22,339 nucleotides of DNA from Chloroflexota bacterium. Lineage in GTDB: Bacteria; Chloroflexota; Dehalococcoidia; SZUA-161; SpSt-899. The notes below the pieces were generated by a model. The model was not told the DNA's origin. It saw only the letters and a list, made by a program, of their open reading frames with translations, and searched no databases. The position numbers were made by a program, and so were the translations under genes. Of the stretch, positions 1-8,293 are shown piece by piece. Location: NCBI GenBank assembly GCA_018725425.1, contig QLUL01000001.1, positions 1 to 22,339 of the forward strand, written 5' to 3'. Position 1 is the stretch's first letter. Each line of letters begins with the position of its first letter.

Positions 1-1
1 G

Positions 2-415
2 TTCGAACGAATCCTGAAACGTATGCGAGAGAAGATTCGCCAGCGGCAATATGTGATGACACTTCATCGGATGTTCCACCCGTTATCCGTGAAAATAACT
101 AAAAACAGATACGAATTTGCCTTTTCAACCCTTATAAAATTCACTGTGTAGGCATTTATTTCCGAATCTAGCAAGCCCTTAAAAATGGGACATCCGCTTC
201 ATGCAGAAGAGGAGATGAAAAACGATGATCTGACCATCTACGACGTCGAACGTGGCATCCTCACCGGCGAGGTACAGGACTGCCAGAAGGATAGGGTCAC
301 CGCCGAATGGAAATACCGCATCAAGGGGGAAACAATTGATAGTGGTGAAATCGAAATGATTGCGAAACTGAGTCCGACCGGCAAGTTGGTCATTATCACC
401 GTATACGTACCGTGA
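2..415 (+). pseudogene. DUF4258 family protein (putative toxin partner), split by a MITE; 5' end outside window
   Basis: The reading frame from base 2 gives FERILKRMREKIRQRQYVMT-LH and then runs into a 129-bp inserted element that brings a TAG stop at 149-151. The same frame resumes at 203 with AEEEMKNDDLTIYDVERGIL and ends at 413-415. Removing the element and one copy of its 6-bp target duplication rejoins ...YVMTLH-AEEEM..., which reads like a continuous DUF4258 protein of the kind paired with YgiT-type zinc-finger proteins. The insert plus duplication is 135 bp, so frame is kept and only the internal stop breaks the gene. An ATG inside the element (185) could restart translation and give a 76-residue form lacking the N-terminal helix. 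The role as toxin is inferred from the pairing with the next gene; the family assignment is from recalled sequence resemblance. Confidence 0.75.
68..196 (+). mobile_element. MITE, full copy 1 (129 bp), in the DUF4258 gene
   Basis: The element begins CGGATGTTCCA and ends TGGGACATCCG, an 11-bp terminal inverted repeat with one mismatch. It is flanked by the 6-bp direct repeat CTTCAT (62-67 and 197-202). It has no coding capacity for a transposase. It aligns along its whole length, with one 1-base gap, to the copy at 20672-20799 at roughly 78% identity by eye. I cannot assign it to a transposon superfamily from its termini. Confidence 0.9.
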
Positions 416-432
416 GAACAGGGGAGTATCAA

Positions 433-660
433 ATGGTGTGTGATATTTGTGGACAAGAGGGTGCACGCATCCGCAGGGTTGCCCGAACCTATGGTAAGGG
501 TAAAGATCTACTGGTGATAGAGAGCATTCCAGTGGTAAGCTGTTCCCATTGTAAGGAAAGCTACCTAACAGCAGAGACACTGCACGAGATTGAACGGCTC
601 AAACTCCACCGAAAAAGCCTTGCTGTGGAACGCCCTGTAGAAATCGTTAGCTTCGGATAA
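433..660 (+). CDS. YgiT-type zinc-finger protein, putative antitoxin
   Basis: A 75-residue protein starting MVCDICGQEG. Two CxxC pairs (CDIC near residue 3 and CSHC near residue 38) form a YgiT/MqsA-type N-terminal zinc finger. The C-terminus, ending ETLHEIERLKLHRKS and VERPVEIVSFG, is typical of stand-alone YgiT-type proteins and lacks a full HTH domain. The ATG at 433 is preferred because GGGGAG lies 6 bases upstream and the protein then starts at the zinc finger; a GTG at 412 overlapping the upstream stop is an alternative. It follows the DUF4258 gene by 17 bp, the usual order for this pair. By analogy with MqsRA it may be the antitoxin and repressor. Unlike its partner it is intact. Confidence 0.8.
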   Translation: MVCDICGQEGARIRRVARTYGKGKDLLVIESIPVVSCSHCKESYLTAETLHEIERLKLHRKSLAVERPVEIVSFG

Positions 661-717
661 CAGAGCATATCGGGCTTCGTGCCTTGAGCACTCCGTCTAA
701 ATTGCTCTTCGGGGAAC

Positions 718-745
718 TTCAGATACACGCAATCCGTTATCTGAA
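718..745. repeat. Hairpin-forming inverted repeat in the YgiT-ruvA gap
   Basis: The arms TTCAGATA (718-725) and TATCTGAA (738-745) are perfectly complementary around a 12-base loop. No U-run follows, so it does not look like an intrinsic terminator. The rest of 661-787 shows nothing recognisable apart from the ruvA ribosome binding site GAGGAGG just upstream of 788. Confidence 0.5.
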
Positions 746-787
746 ATCAGGCGTGGGAAGCACAAGTCTGTATGAGGAGGTTCACAA

Positions 788-1420
788 ATGATCTCCTACA
801 TCAACGGAACCATTAAGAGCATCAATAAAGAGACCTCAAAGGTTGTAGTAGATGTGAACGGCTTGGGGTACGAAGTCCTGCTCCCCTTGTTCGTCATGCG
901 CTCCCTTACGGATCGCGGCAAAGTGGAGGGCGATGAGATCGGGCTTCAGATTTATTATCACGTCTCCGAGAGACAGCCGCGGCCGGTTTTGGTGGGTTTC
1001 AACAACGACTTCGAGCGGCGGTTCTTCGAGAAGCTGATCGCTGTCGAGGGCATCGGCCCCTCCAAGGCAGCGCAGGCTTTCGTTTTCTCGGTATCCACGG
1101 TAGCGAACGCTATTGAGAGCGGCGATGCGCAAGTCCTTCAGCGAATGCCCGGGATCGGAGCCCGAACCGCCCAGAAGATCATCGCCACGCTTAAGGAGAA
1201 GGTTGCCGAATTCGCCCTGCTCAAAGATGAGGGCTACGACAGTATGCCGTCGGTGACAAGGAAGGACATTAAGGATGAGGCCGTTGAGGTGCTGGCAGGT
1301 CTGGGGTACAAGCGCGCTGATGCCAGGCTAAAGGTCGAGGAGGCTCTGGAGCAGAATCCCGGCTTAAAGGATACCGAGGGGCTTATTCGTGAGGTATTCC
1401 GAGCGGAGAGAAGATCATGA
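788..1420 (+). CDS. ruvA: Holliday junction branch migration protein RuvA
   Basis: RuvA binds four-way DNA junctions as a tetramer and loads RuvB rings for branch migration in recombination and fork repair. The 210-residue protein has the family length. The N-terminal OB fold starts MISYINGTI and includes VVVDVNGLGYEVLLP. Two helix-hairpin-helix motifs follow, FFEKLIAVEGIGPSKA (about 80-95) and LQRMPGIGARTAQKI (about 118-132). The C-terminal RuvB-contacting domain contains EAVEVLAGLGY (about 164-174). GAGGAGG lies just upstream of the ATG. The last four bases overlap the ruvB start (ATGA), indicating translational coupling. No ruvC is visible upstream in this window. Confidence 0.97.
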   Translation: MISYINGTIKSINKETSKVVVDVNGLGYEVLLPLFVMRSLTDRGKVEGDEIGLQIYYHVSERQPRPVLVGFNNDFERRFFEKLIAVEGIGPSKAAQAFVFSVSTVANAIESGDAQVLQRMPGIGARTAQKIIATLKEKVAEFALLKDEGYDSMPSVTRKDIKDEAVEVLAGLGYKRADARLKVEEALEQNPGLKDTEGLIREVFRAERRS

Positions 1421-2466
1421 GTCGCAATCCATCGATCCGGGGCACAGATGGGGAAGGAACAGAGGTCTCCAAGGAGCGGGATGTGGAGGCGCGCTTTGTC
1501 TGGAGTCTTCGTCCCCGAACCCTCGACGAGTATATCGGGCAGCGCGAGGTGGTGGAAAGCCTCATAATCGCCCTGACAGCGGCCCGGAACCGGGGCGAGC
1601 CAATAGACCACATCCTCTTTCATGGACCACCGGGGCTGGGCAAAACCACCCTGGCTCACATCATCGCCAGCGAGATGCAGGCCAAGATCACCCATACCGC
1701 CGGGCCTGCGCTGGAGAAGCCGGTCGATATCGTGGGCATCCTATCCAACCTTGATACCGGTGAGGTCTTATTTATCGATGAGATTCATCGGCTCTCTCGG
1801 ACCGTTGAAGAGTATCTGTATTCAGCGATGGAGGACTTCGAGGTAAATTTCATCTATGGCAAAGGGGCTTTTGCCAGGACCCTTCCCTATCAGCTCAAAC
1901 ACTTCACCCTCGTGGGGGCAACGACGCGGGCTGGCCTGCTGACCCCACCGCTGCGCGATCGCTTCGGAATAATCTATCATCTCGACTATTATGCTCCCGA
2001 GGAGTTGGCCAGGGTGGTGAAGAGATCGGCCCGGATTCTGGGGGTTCGCCTGGAGGAAGAGGGGTCGATCGAGATCGCTCGGCGCTCCCGGGGAACACCA
2101 CGGATTGCCAATCGGCTGCTCCGCCGGGTCAGGGATTATGCGGAGGTGACTGCCGACGGGAAGATCACTCAGGCGCTTGCCGATGAGGCGTTGACCAGGG
2201 AAGGTGTTGACCACGCTGGATTGGACCGGCTTGACCGGCTATATCTGACCACCATCCTGGAGAATTACCGCGGCGGCCCGGTGGGTGTCGAAGCCCTGGC
2301 AGCTACGCTGAACGAGGAGACGAATACACTGGTTGATGTCGTCGAGCCATTTCTGCTGAAGATGGGGTTTGTGATTCGAACCCCGGCGGGGAGAAGGGTT
2401 GGGGAGATGGCGCGAGCCCATCTGGGCTATGCTGCCGAGGGCGGCGGACAGCAAAGGTTGCTGTGA
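1417..2466 (+). CDS. ruvB: Holliday junction branch migration ATPase RuvB
   Basis: RuvB is the hexameric AAA+ motor that drives branch migration with RuvA. The 349-residue protein shows the expected order: RPRTLDEYIGQREV near the N-terminus, Walker A GPPGLGKTT (about 69-77), Walker B LFIDEIHRL (about 109-117), the sensor and arginine-finger segment GATTRAGLLTPPLRDRFG (about 166-183), and a C-terminal winged-helix domain with LDRLYLTTI and RTPAGR. The start overlaps ruvA by 4 bp. The stop lies 23 bp before the preferred start of the adenine deaminase gene, so the three genes probably share a transcript. Confidence 0.98.
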   Translation: MSRNPSIRGTDGEGTEVSKERDVEARFVWSLRPRTLDEYIGQREVVESLIIALTAARNRGEPIDHILFHGPPGLGKTTLAHIIASEMQAKITHTAGPALEKPVDIVGILSNLDTGEVLFIDEIHRLSRTVEEYLYSAMEDFEVNFIYGKGAFARTLPYQLKHFTLVGATTRAGLLTPPLRDRFGIIYHLDYYAPEELARVVKRSARILGVRLEEEGSIEIARRSRGTPRIANRLLRRVRDYAEVTADGKITQALADEALTREGVDHAGLDRLDRLYLTTILENYRGGPVGVEALAATLNEETNTLVDVVEPFLLKMGFVIRTPAGRRVGEMARAHLGYAAEGGGQQRLL

Positions 2467-2489
2467 GGCTGGAGGCAAGGAAGGAGATC

Positions 2490-4250
2490 ATGAAGGCAGC
2501 GACAACACGAAGCACAGTAGAGATACGAAATCTGGTAAATGTAGCCCTGGGAAATGAGAAGGCCGACCTGGTCGTGGTCAATGGAGATCTGGTGAATGTC
2601 TACACCAGGGAACTCCTCCGGGGTTGGTCGGTGGCCATCAAAGGGGAGCGGATAGCCTATGTGAGGAATGATGCCAGTCATACCATCGGTCCCCAAACCA
2701 GGGTCATCAATGCTGCAGGAAAAACGCTGATCCCTGGCCTTATTGATGGTCACACACATCTGCTCTCGTTTTATAGCCTGGGAGAGTTTCTCCAATATGC
2801 CATGCGAGGCGGCACTACCACCATTGTCACCGAAATGGAGTTCGCCTTCTCGCTCGGGTATCAGGGTATCATCGAGTTTCTAGAATCGGCTAAAGACCAG
2901 CCGATAAAGATATTCGGCACTGCCCCTCCCATGGTTACCATAAGTCCGGCGGCCGAGGCACATGCGATGGATGCTCAGATGCTGAAGAAGCTCCTGGAAC
3001 GTGAGGAGATACTCGGCCTGGGTGAGACGTATTGGGCGAGCATCATCAAGGGCGATGATAGAATCCTCGGTCTGCTGGCCGAAACGCTCGCAGCCGGCAA
3101 GAAGATCGAGGGGCATGCCGCGGGGGCCAGGGGAAACAGGCTCGCATCGTATATTTCCGCCGGCGTCTCTTCCTGCCACGAGGCAACAACCGTCGAGGAG
3201 ACGATCGACAGACTGCGGCTGGGGATTCATGCCATGATTCGAGAGGGCGACATTCGAAGGGAGTTGCCGGTGATCTCAGCCATAAAGGATGAAAGTATCG
3301 AGTTCAGACGGCTGGTACTCACAACGGACGGGATAGGTCCCAAGCGACTGATGACGGACGGGTACATGGAATTTGTGGTCCAGAGAGCTATCGATTTTGG
3401 GTTCGATCCCATTGTAGCCATACAGATGGCTACCCTGAATGTAGCGGAGCATTTCTCCATCGATGATGCGGTCGGCGGTATCGCACCGGGGAAGTGTGCT
3501 GACATAGTTATTATTCCTGAGCCGAAGACCATCGAGGCGGAATACGTCATCAGCAATGGTCGTATCATAGCCCAAAATGGTGTGGTGCTCATCCCGCCTC
3601 GCAAGTCGGCGTTTTCGAAGGAGAGTTTCCCCAGCGTTGAAATCCCTCGCAAGCTCAAACCCGGCGATTTCACTATTCGTCCTGGAAATAATCGGGGCAA
3701 GGTGCGAGTGATGGATCTGATCACGGACCTGGTGGCACGTGAGGCTCAAGTATCGCTAACCTCAGACGGTGAGATCAAGATTGATACGGACAGGGATCTT
3801 CTGAAGATGGCGGTCATTACCGGTAGTAAGCAGGGGGAAAAGATATTTACAGGCATGGTCAGAGGATTTGGAATCAGCAAAGGGGCCTTTGCCACTAGCG
3901 CCGCCTGGGATACTTGCGCTCTCATCGTTGTCGGTGCAAATGAGCGCGACATGGCCGAGGCGGCCAACCGCATCGTAGCCATGAAAGGGGGGATCGTCGT
4001 GTGGGCAGATGGCCAGGTCAAGGCTGAGCTGCCTTTGCCATTTGGGGGGATTATGTCGGATCAGCCAATGGCAGCCATTGTCGAAGGATTGGATGCCATT
4101 CATCAAGAGATGGCTGACCTGGGCTGCTCACTCCCTGATGCCCATCTGACGCTTGCCACGTTTACCAGTCAGGCGATACCTTTCCTGCGAATCTCAGAAG
4201 CGGGACTGGTGGATGTGCGAAAAGGAGAAATCGTCGACCTTTTGGTATAA
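2490..4250 (+). CDS. ade: Adenine deaminase (amidohydrolase superfamily)
   Basis: Predicted to convert adenine to hypoxanthine and ammonia in purine salvage. The 586-residue protein has the amidohydrolase metal motif PGLIDGHTHLLS (H-x-H, about 88-99), then EGHAAGARG, SSCHEATTVEETIDRLRLG and LTTDGIGPKRLMTDG, matching the later metal and active-site histidines and aspartate of Ade. The C-terminal adenine-deaminase domain is clear: LPLPFGGIMSDQP followed by TLATFTSQAIPFLRISEAG. The first metal motif reads GHTH rather than the AHxH seen in the E. coli and B. subtilis enzymes, so a related substrate is possible. The ATG at 2490 follows GGAAGGAG at good spacing; a GTG at 2463 overlapping ruvB is an in-frame alternative. 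No terminator is evident after the stop. Confidence 0.85.
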   Translation: MKAATTRSTVEIRNLVNVALGNEKADLVVVNGDLVNVYTRELLRGWSVAIKGERIAYVRNDASHTIGPQTRVINAAGKTLIPGLIDGHTHLLSFYSLGEFLQYAMRGGTTTIVTEMEFAFSLGYQGIIEFLESAKDQPIKIFGTAPPMVTISPAAEAHAMDAQMLKKLLEREEILGLGETYWASIIKGDDRILGLLAETLAAGKKIEGHAAGARGNRLASYISAGVSSCHEATTVEETIDRLRLGIHAMIREGDIRRELPVISAIKDESIEFRRLVLTTDGIGPKRLMTDGYMEFVVQRAIDFGFDPIVAIQMATLNVAEHFSIDDAVGGIAPGKCADIVIIPEPKTIEAEYVISNGRIIAQNGVVLIPPRKSAFSKESFPSVEIPRKLKPGDFTIRPGNNRGKVRVMDLITDLVAREAQVSLTSDGEIKIDTDRDLLKMAVITGSKQGEKIFTGMVRGFGISKGAFATSAAWDTCALIVVGANERDMAEAANRIVAMKGGIVVWADGQVKAELPLPFGGIMSDQPMAAIVEGLDAIHQEMADLGCSLPDAHLTLATFTSQAIPFLRISEAGLVDVRKGEIVDLLV

Positions 4251-4341
4251 ACCAGGGACACAATACCTAGTTCACCGTTTGGTGGACAACTCGCTCCTCT
4301 TCGAAGAAATAAGTATTATGTTCCCCAATCGTGCAATAGCT
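4251..4341. other. Gene-free spacer after adenine deaminase
   Basis: This is the start of a 636-bp stretch without an intact gene (4251-4886). I see no convincing terminator and no ORF with family resemblance here. The remainder of the stretch is made up of the permease, IS66 and MITE remnants listed separately. Confidence 0.5.
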
Positions 4342-4695
4342 TTATTCACGTCGCATAGCCTCGACAGGATTCATCTTCATTGTTCTTATGTCGGGGACTA
4401 GACCCGATAGGACTTCTACGACGATGGCGATGAGGACACCCCCGGCGAGGATCGGTAGGGTTACTCCCGCAGGCATCGCCACTCCGACATAATGGGTAAT
4501 ACCAAGACTTACCAGTCTAGCATTGTGGCTATCTCAACAAGGCTGCTTATCCCGAAGGGGTCCGGCGCCCGGTTGAATATGGGCCCCATCTAAAAGCTAC
4601 CGCCGTCTATTTGAGCCAGTGCCTCCTGCCCTATGAACGCACCAGCGAGCCTTTCGCCGATCTTTTTGGTCATTACTTGAGTCAGGGCTACCATG
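4342..4695 (-). pseudogene. Decayed MacB/FtsX-type ABC transporter permease remnant
   Basis: On the minus strand, 4515 to 4342 reads as a hydrophobic segment with GGVLIAIVVEVLSGLVPDIR and ends KMNPVEAMRRE-stop, the classic C-terminus of FtsX/MacB-like permeases. Just upstream in another frame (4695 to about 4520) is MVALTQVMTKKIGERLAGAF, then GQEALAQIDGG, a TAG, MGPIFNRAPDPFG and a TAA. This is plausibly the extracytoplasmic domain of the same gene after frameshifts and a large deletion. There is no intact start and no partner ATPase. The C-terminal match is the stronger part; the upstream part is tentative. Confidence 0.55.
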
Positions 4696-4805
4696 GTTAA
4701 CGTAAACGAGGACTGCTACGAGATCCTGGAGCCTGTGGAGGAAGAGATCAAGCAACAGGTGATTGCCTCTCCCGTCGCCCATTTTGACGAAACTGGTATA
4801 TGCAT
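4693..4805 (+). pseudogene. IS66-family transposase fragment
   Basis: The plus frame from 4693 gives EILEPVEEEIKQQVIASPVA followed by HFDETGICI. This matches the IS66 transposase region containing a catalytic aspartate (SPVAHFDETG). Only about 37 residues remain. An in-frame stop lies a few codons upstream, and downstream the frame runs directly into a MITE terminus at 4806. No IS66 ends or accessory orfs are visible. Confidence 0.75.
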
Positions 4806-4854
4806 CGGATGTTCCATTTTCAAGGGCTTGCTAGATTCGAAAATAAATGACTAC
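4806..4854 (-). mobile_element. MITE, truncated copy 3 (49 bp), reverse orientation
   Basis: The segment starts CGGATGTTCCATTTT. It matches the reverse complement of the right end of full copy 1 at about 45 of 49 positions, and copy 2 somewhat less well. The match stops at 4854, so the other terminus is deleted and no target duplication can be read. It is inserted directly into IS66 transposase sequence. From 4855 to the trpB2 stop at 4887 nothing further is recognisable. Confidence 0.85.
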
Positions 4855-4886
4855 TTTTGGCAGCATACCCCAATCTTAGACCAGGC

Positions 4887-6233
4887 TTATACCTTCGGCA
4901 CTTTGGCCAGGGCCTCTTCTACCTTCTCCCTGGGATACTCGTAATCAATGAGTTTGCCGGTGAGAGATGCTTCGTAGGCCCCCAGATCGAAGTGGCCGTG
5001 TCCGCTCAAGGCCAGGAGAATGGTCTTGGTCTCTCCCGACTCCTTGCACTTCAGGGCCTCATCAAAGACCACCTTGACAGCATGGGCCGGTTCCGGTGCG
5101 GGAACGATGCCCTCCGTGCGAGCGAATTCCCGGGCACTCTGGAAAACGGCCACCTGATGCTCCGCTCTAGCCTCGATCAATCCCAGCCGATAAAGATGGC
5201 AAACGATAGGCGCCATTCCATGGTATCGCAGTCCACCGGCATGGACCGGCGGGGGAACGAAGGTATGCCCCAGAGTGAACATCTTGATCAAAGGGGTAAG
5301 CCCGGCCACATCACCAAAGTCATATATATCTGGTCCCTTGGTCAGGGTAGGGCAGGCCTCCGGTTCAACGGCGATTATCTGCACCCTCTGCCTCTTCAGC
5401 TTATCCGGTATGAAGGGAAGAATCATGCCGGCGAAGTTGCTGCCACCTCCCACACAGCCGGCGATTATATCGGGATAGGCATCGGCCTTCTCCATCTGCT
5501 TCTTCGCTTCCTGCCCCACAATGGTTTGGTGCAGCAAGACATGATTGAGCACGCTTCCCAGAGAATAGTAGGTATCGTCCCGGTTCATAGCATCTTCCAC
5601 TGCCTCGCTGATAGCGATTCCCAGGCTGCCGGGGGAATTGGGGTCCTCGGACAGGATGTCGCGGCCCACTTGAGTATCCGTGCTGGGACTAGGAACACAT
5701 GTAGCCCCAAAGGTCTCCATCAAGATGCGGCGATAGGGCTTCTGGTTATAGCTAACCCTCACCATATAGACCTTGCATTCCAGGCCGATGAAGCTACAGC
5801 CTATGGCCAGGGCGCTGCCCCATTGGCCAGCACCGGTCTCGGTGGCGAGCCGTTTGATCCCATCCTGCCGGGCATAATAGGCTTGAACGATGGCGGTATT
5901 GAGCTTGTGACTGCCGGCCGGGCTGACGCCCTCGTACTTGTAGAAGATCCTCGCCGGCGTGTCCAGGGCCTTCTCCAGGCGATGAGCCCGGTATAAGGGG
6001 GTGGGCCGCCACATCCGGAGGAGCTGCTGTAACTCCTCGGGTATCTCGATGAAGCGCTCGGTGCTGAACTCCTGTTTAATCAGCTCTGAGGCAAACAGCG
6101 GGGGCGGTAGAATTGTGGGCTCGTGGGTGCCCGGGTGCAGCAGCGGTGGCAGCGGCTGTGGCAGATCCGCCTGTACGTTGTACCAGGAAGTGGGCATCTC
6201 CTCTTCGGATAGAGTAAATTTGGTCGTTTCCAT
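4887..6233 (-). CDS. trpB2: Tryptophan synthase beta subunit, TrpB2 type
   Basis: A PLP enzyme of the long TrpB2 class, thought to make tryptophan from indole and serine with weak or no need for TrpA. The 448-residue product contains [13 protein letters not shown], the PLP-lysine motif AGSHKLNTA (about 115-123), [11 protein letters not shown], the phosphate-binding [11 protein letters not shown], and C-terminal [11 protein letters not shown]. The long N-terminal extension ([13 protein letters not shown]) is typical of TrpB2. The ATG at 6233 follows a strong AGGAGG; an in-frame extension to 6254 would start inside a palindromic repeat and is not favoured. It is the last gene of the trp operon, after trpA, giving the operon two beta subunits. 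The gene abuts the decay zone and has no clear terminator. Confidence 0.93.
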   Translation of the reverse strand: METTKFTLSEEEMPTSWYNVQADLPQPLPPLLHPGTHEPTILPPPLFASELIKQEFSTERFIEIPEELQQLLRMWRPTPLYRAHRLEKALDTPARIFYKYEGVSPAGSHKLNTAIVQAYYARQDGIKRLATETGAGQWGSALAIGCSFIGLECKVYMVRVSYNQKPYRRILMETFGATCVPSPSTDTQVGRDILSEDPNSPGSLGIAISEAVEDAMNRDDTYYSLGSVLNHVLLHQTIVGQEAKKQMEKADAYPDIIAGCVGGGSNFAGMILPFIPDKLKRQRVQIIAVEPEACPTLTKGPDIYDFGDVAGLTPLIKMFTLGHTFVPPPVHAGGLRYHGMAPIVCHLYRLGLIEARAEHQVAVFQSAREFARTEGIVPAPEPAHAVKVVFDEALKCKESGETKTILLALSGHGHFDLGAYEASLTGKLIDYEYPREKVEEALAKVPKV

Positions 6234-6245
6234 TTTTCCTCCTTT

Positions 6246-6264
6246 GACGGGCAAGATGCCCGTC
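6246..6264 (-). repeat. Palindrome family copy 1, trpA-trpB2 gap
   Basis: GACGGGCAAGATGCCCGTC is an 8-bp perfect stem with an AGA loop. It lies immediately upstream of the trpB2 ribosome binding site, so the message reads hairpin, AGGAGG, start codon. The adjoining 6265-6322 shows nothing else. Confidence 0.9.
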
Positions 6265-6322
6265 CTATTTGTTGATTTCGTCCGGGTCTCCAGGTGTTGC
6301 AGATTACATCATCTATCACCCC

Positions 6323-7096
6323 CTAACCTATTTCTTTCCTTAGTCTCCCGATAAAAGCCCGCAGGTTTGCTAGCGTTCCATCCTCCTCTATCAGCTCTAT
6401 AATGCGACTGCCCACGATGATGCCGTCAGCTACACTGCTCACTCGCCTGGCCTGGGCTGGTGTTGATATCCCGAATCCCACGCACAGTGGCCGGCGAGTC
6501 CTCGCTCTAACCTTAGCTACGAAGCTTTCCAGATCCTCCGGAAGAGCGCCCCTGACTCCAGTAGTCCCGGTTATCGAGACCAGATATATAAAGCCTCGAG
6601 TCCTCTCGGCGACCAATTTGATGCGGATATCGTCACTGGTGGGGGCGAGCAAGTAGATGAGGTCAATCCCCTGCCTCTGAGCTAGACCCTCCAATTCTGC
6701 CCCTTCCTCCGGGGGCAGGTCGGGAATGATAAGCCCATCAATCCCCACCTCGGCGCACTTGCTGCAGAAAGGCTCCGGTCCGTAGCGAAGCACCGGATTA
6801 TAATATCCCATAAATATCAGGGGGATATTGACCAGATGCCTTAGCTTGCGCGCCACCTCGAGGCATATCTCTGGGGTGACCCCTTGCTGGAGCGCCTCGT
6901 AGCTCGCCCGTTGAATGGTAGGCCCATCGGCCAGTGGATCGGAGAAAGGGATGCCCAGTTCGACGATGTCGCACCCGCTTGATGCCAGGACGGGAACTAT
7001 CTCCAACGTAGCCGCTAAGCTGGGATATCCCACCGTCACGTATGCAATCAGCGCCTTGTGGTTCTTATCAGCAAAGACCTGCTCGATTCGACTCAT
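6323..7096 (-). CDS. trpA: Tryptophan synthase alpha subunit
   Basis: Cleaves indole-3-glycerol phosphate to indole and glyceraldehyde 3-phosphate and normally channels indole to TrpB. The 257-residue TIM barrel has the expected length. The catalytic glutamate is in VELGIPFSDPLADGP and the catalytic aspartate in the same segment's LADGP. Other conserved segments are FMGYYNPVLRYG, GLIIPDLPPEE, VSITGTTGVRG and the phosphate site VGFGIST. The ATG at 7096 starts MSRIEQVF, as is usual. There is no Shine-Dalgarno sequence. The space where it should be is filled by a palindromic hairpin (7102-7120), so translation may depend on coupling from trpB, whose stop is at 7121-7123. Confidence 0.97.
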   Translation of the reverse strand: MSRIEQVFADKNHKALIAYVTVGYPSLAATLEIVPVLASSGCDIVELGIPFSDPLADGPTIQRASYEALQQGVTPEICLEVARKLRHLVNIPLIFMGYYNPVLRYGPEPFCSKCAEVGIDGLIIPDLPPEEGAELEGLAQRQGIDLIYLLAPTSDDIRIKLVAERTRGFIYLVSITGTTGVRGALPEDLESFVAKVRARTRRPLCVGFGISTPAQARRVSSVADGIIVGSRIIELIEEDGTLANLRAFIGRLRKEIG

Positions 7097-7101
7097 AAAT
7101 T

Positions 7102-7120
7102 GACGGGCAAGATGCCCGTC
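7102..7120 (-). repeat. Palindrome family copy 2, trpB-trpA junction
   Basis: GACGGGCAAGATGCCCGTC is followed by CTA. On the transcript this is TAG plus the hairpin, so the element's edge provides the trpB stop codon and the stem ends 5 bases before the trpA ATG. Confidence 0.9.
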
Positions 7121-8293
7121 CTACCTCACCCCCATTGCCCCGGCTACGATCTCTAGGTCCTTGTCCCCCCGCCCGGAGAGGTTCATCACGATTACCTTCT
7201 CCCTGGGCAGCCCCTTTGCCAGCAGCGCGGCGTAATAGATGGCATGTGAAGGTTCCAGTGCCGGGATTATCCCCTCGGTCTCGCAGAGCATCTGGAATCC
7301 CTCCAGCGCCTGATCGTCGGTTACGGCCACATATTCGGCGCGGCCGCTATCCTTGAGGTAGCTATGCTCCGGGCCTACCCCGGGGTAGTCTAAACCGGGG
7401 GCGATACTGTGTGTCGAACTCACCTGTCCGTGCTTATCCTGGAGAAGATAGGATCTGGTGCCGTGCAGCACCCCCGGCTCTCCGACAGTCAATGAGGCGG
7501 AATGATATGCCTCCACCCCGATGAGCTTAACTCCGTGGTCATTGAGGAAGGGATAGAAGATTCCCATGGCATTACTCCCGCCGCCGACGCAGGCCACGAT
7601 GTAGTCGGGGAGGCGTTGGTATGTGGCGAGCATCTGCTCCCTGGCCTCTCGCCCAATAATGGACTGGAAATCCCGTACCATCATGGGGTAAGGGTGTGGG
7701 CCGACGACCGAGCCCAATAGATAGTGGGTGGTGCGGACGTTGGTGACCCAGTCACGTATTGCTTCATTGATAGCATCCTTCAGTGTGCGACTGCCCGAGC
7801 TTACCGGGCGAACCTCTGCTCCCAGCAACTTCATGCGGAAGACATTCATCTGCTGACGGTGGATGTCCTCCACCCCCATGTAGACAATGCACTCCATCTC
7901 CAGGAGGGCACATACGGTGGCTGTAGCAACGCCGTGCTGTCCCGCTCCGGTCTCGGCGACAATGCGTCTCTTCCCCATCCGCCGGGCCAGGAGTCCCTGC
8001 CCCAGGGCATTATTTATCTTGTGGGCGCCGGTGTGGGCCAGGTCTTCCCTCTTGAGGATGATTTGCGCCCCGCCGATCCTTTCCGAAAGCCTTCGAGCAA
8101 AATATAAGGGGGTGGGTCGTCCAATGTAATGGTGGCAGAGGGAATCGAATTCCTGCCAGAATGAGGCATCGGCGCAGGCTTCGGCGTAAGCTCTCTCCAG
8201 TTCTGCCAGAGCGGACATCAGGGTCTCCGGGACGAATTTTCCACCCCAGGGCCCGAAGTAACCTTGTTCATCGGGTAGTTCTCTGTCTCTCAT
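7121..8293 (-). CDS. trpB: Tryptophan synthase beta subunit
   Basis: The canonical TrpB1-type PLP enzyme, condensing indole with serine. The 390-residue protein starts with [18 protein letters not shown]. It carries RPTPLYFA, the PLP-lysine motif HTGAHKINN (about 89-97), [13 protein letters not shown] (catalytic Glu region), [10 protein letters not shown] for the PLP phosphate, [17 protein letters not shown], and C-terminal NLSGRGDKD. The start overlaps the trpF stop by 4 bp (ATGA). The TAG stop lies at the edge of a palindromic repeat, so the native C-terminus may have been reset by that element. Partnership with the trpA product is expected from the family and from adjacency. Confidence 0.98.
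   Translation of the reverse strand: MRDRELPDEQGYFGPWGGKFVPETLMSALAELERAYAEACADASFWQEFDSLCHHYIGRPTPLYFARRLSERIGGAQIILKREDLAHTGAHKINNALGQGLLARRMGKRRIVAETGAGQHGVATATVCALLEMECIVYMGVEDIHRQQMNVFRMKLLGAEVRPVSSGSRTLKDAINEAIRDWVTNVRTTHYLLGSVVGPHPYPMMVRDFQSIIGREAREQMLATYQRLPDYIVACVGGGSNAMGIFYPFLNDHGVKLIGVEAYHSASLTVGEPGVLHGTRSYLLQDKHGQVSSTHSIAPGLDYPGVGPEHSYLKDSGRAEYVAVTDDQALEGFQMLCETEGIIPALEPSHAIYYAALLAKGLPREKVIVMNLSGRGDKDLEIVAGAMGVR

Noticed and set aside
718..745. Hairpin before ruvA considered as a terminator
   Set aside because: The stem is AT-containing with a 12-base loop and no U-run follows on either strand.
4857..5996. A 379-codon open frame on the plus strand
   Set aside because: It is antisense to trpB2, has no family resemblance, and its openness follows from the codon bias of the real gene.
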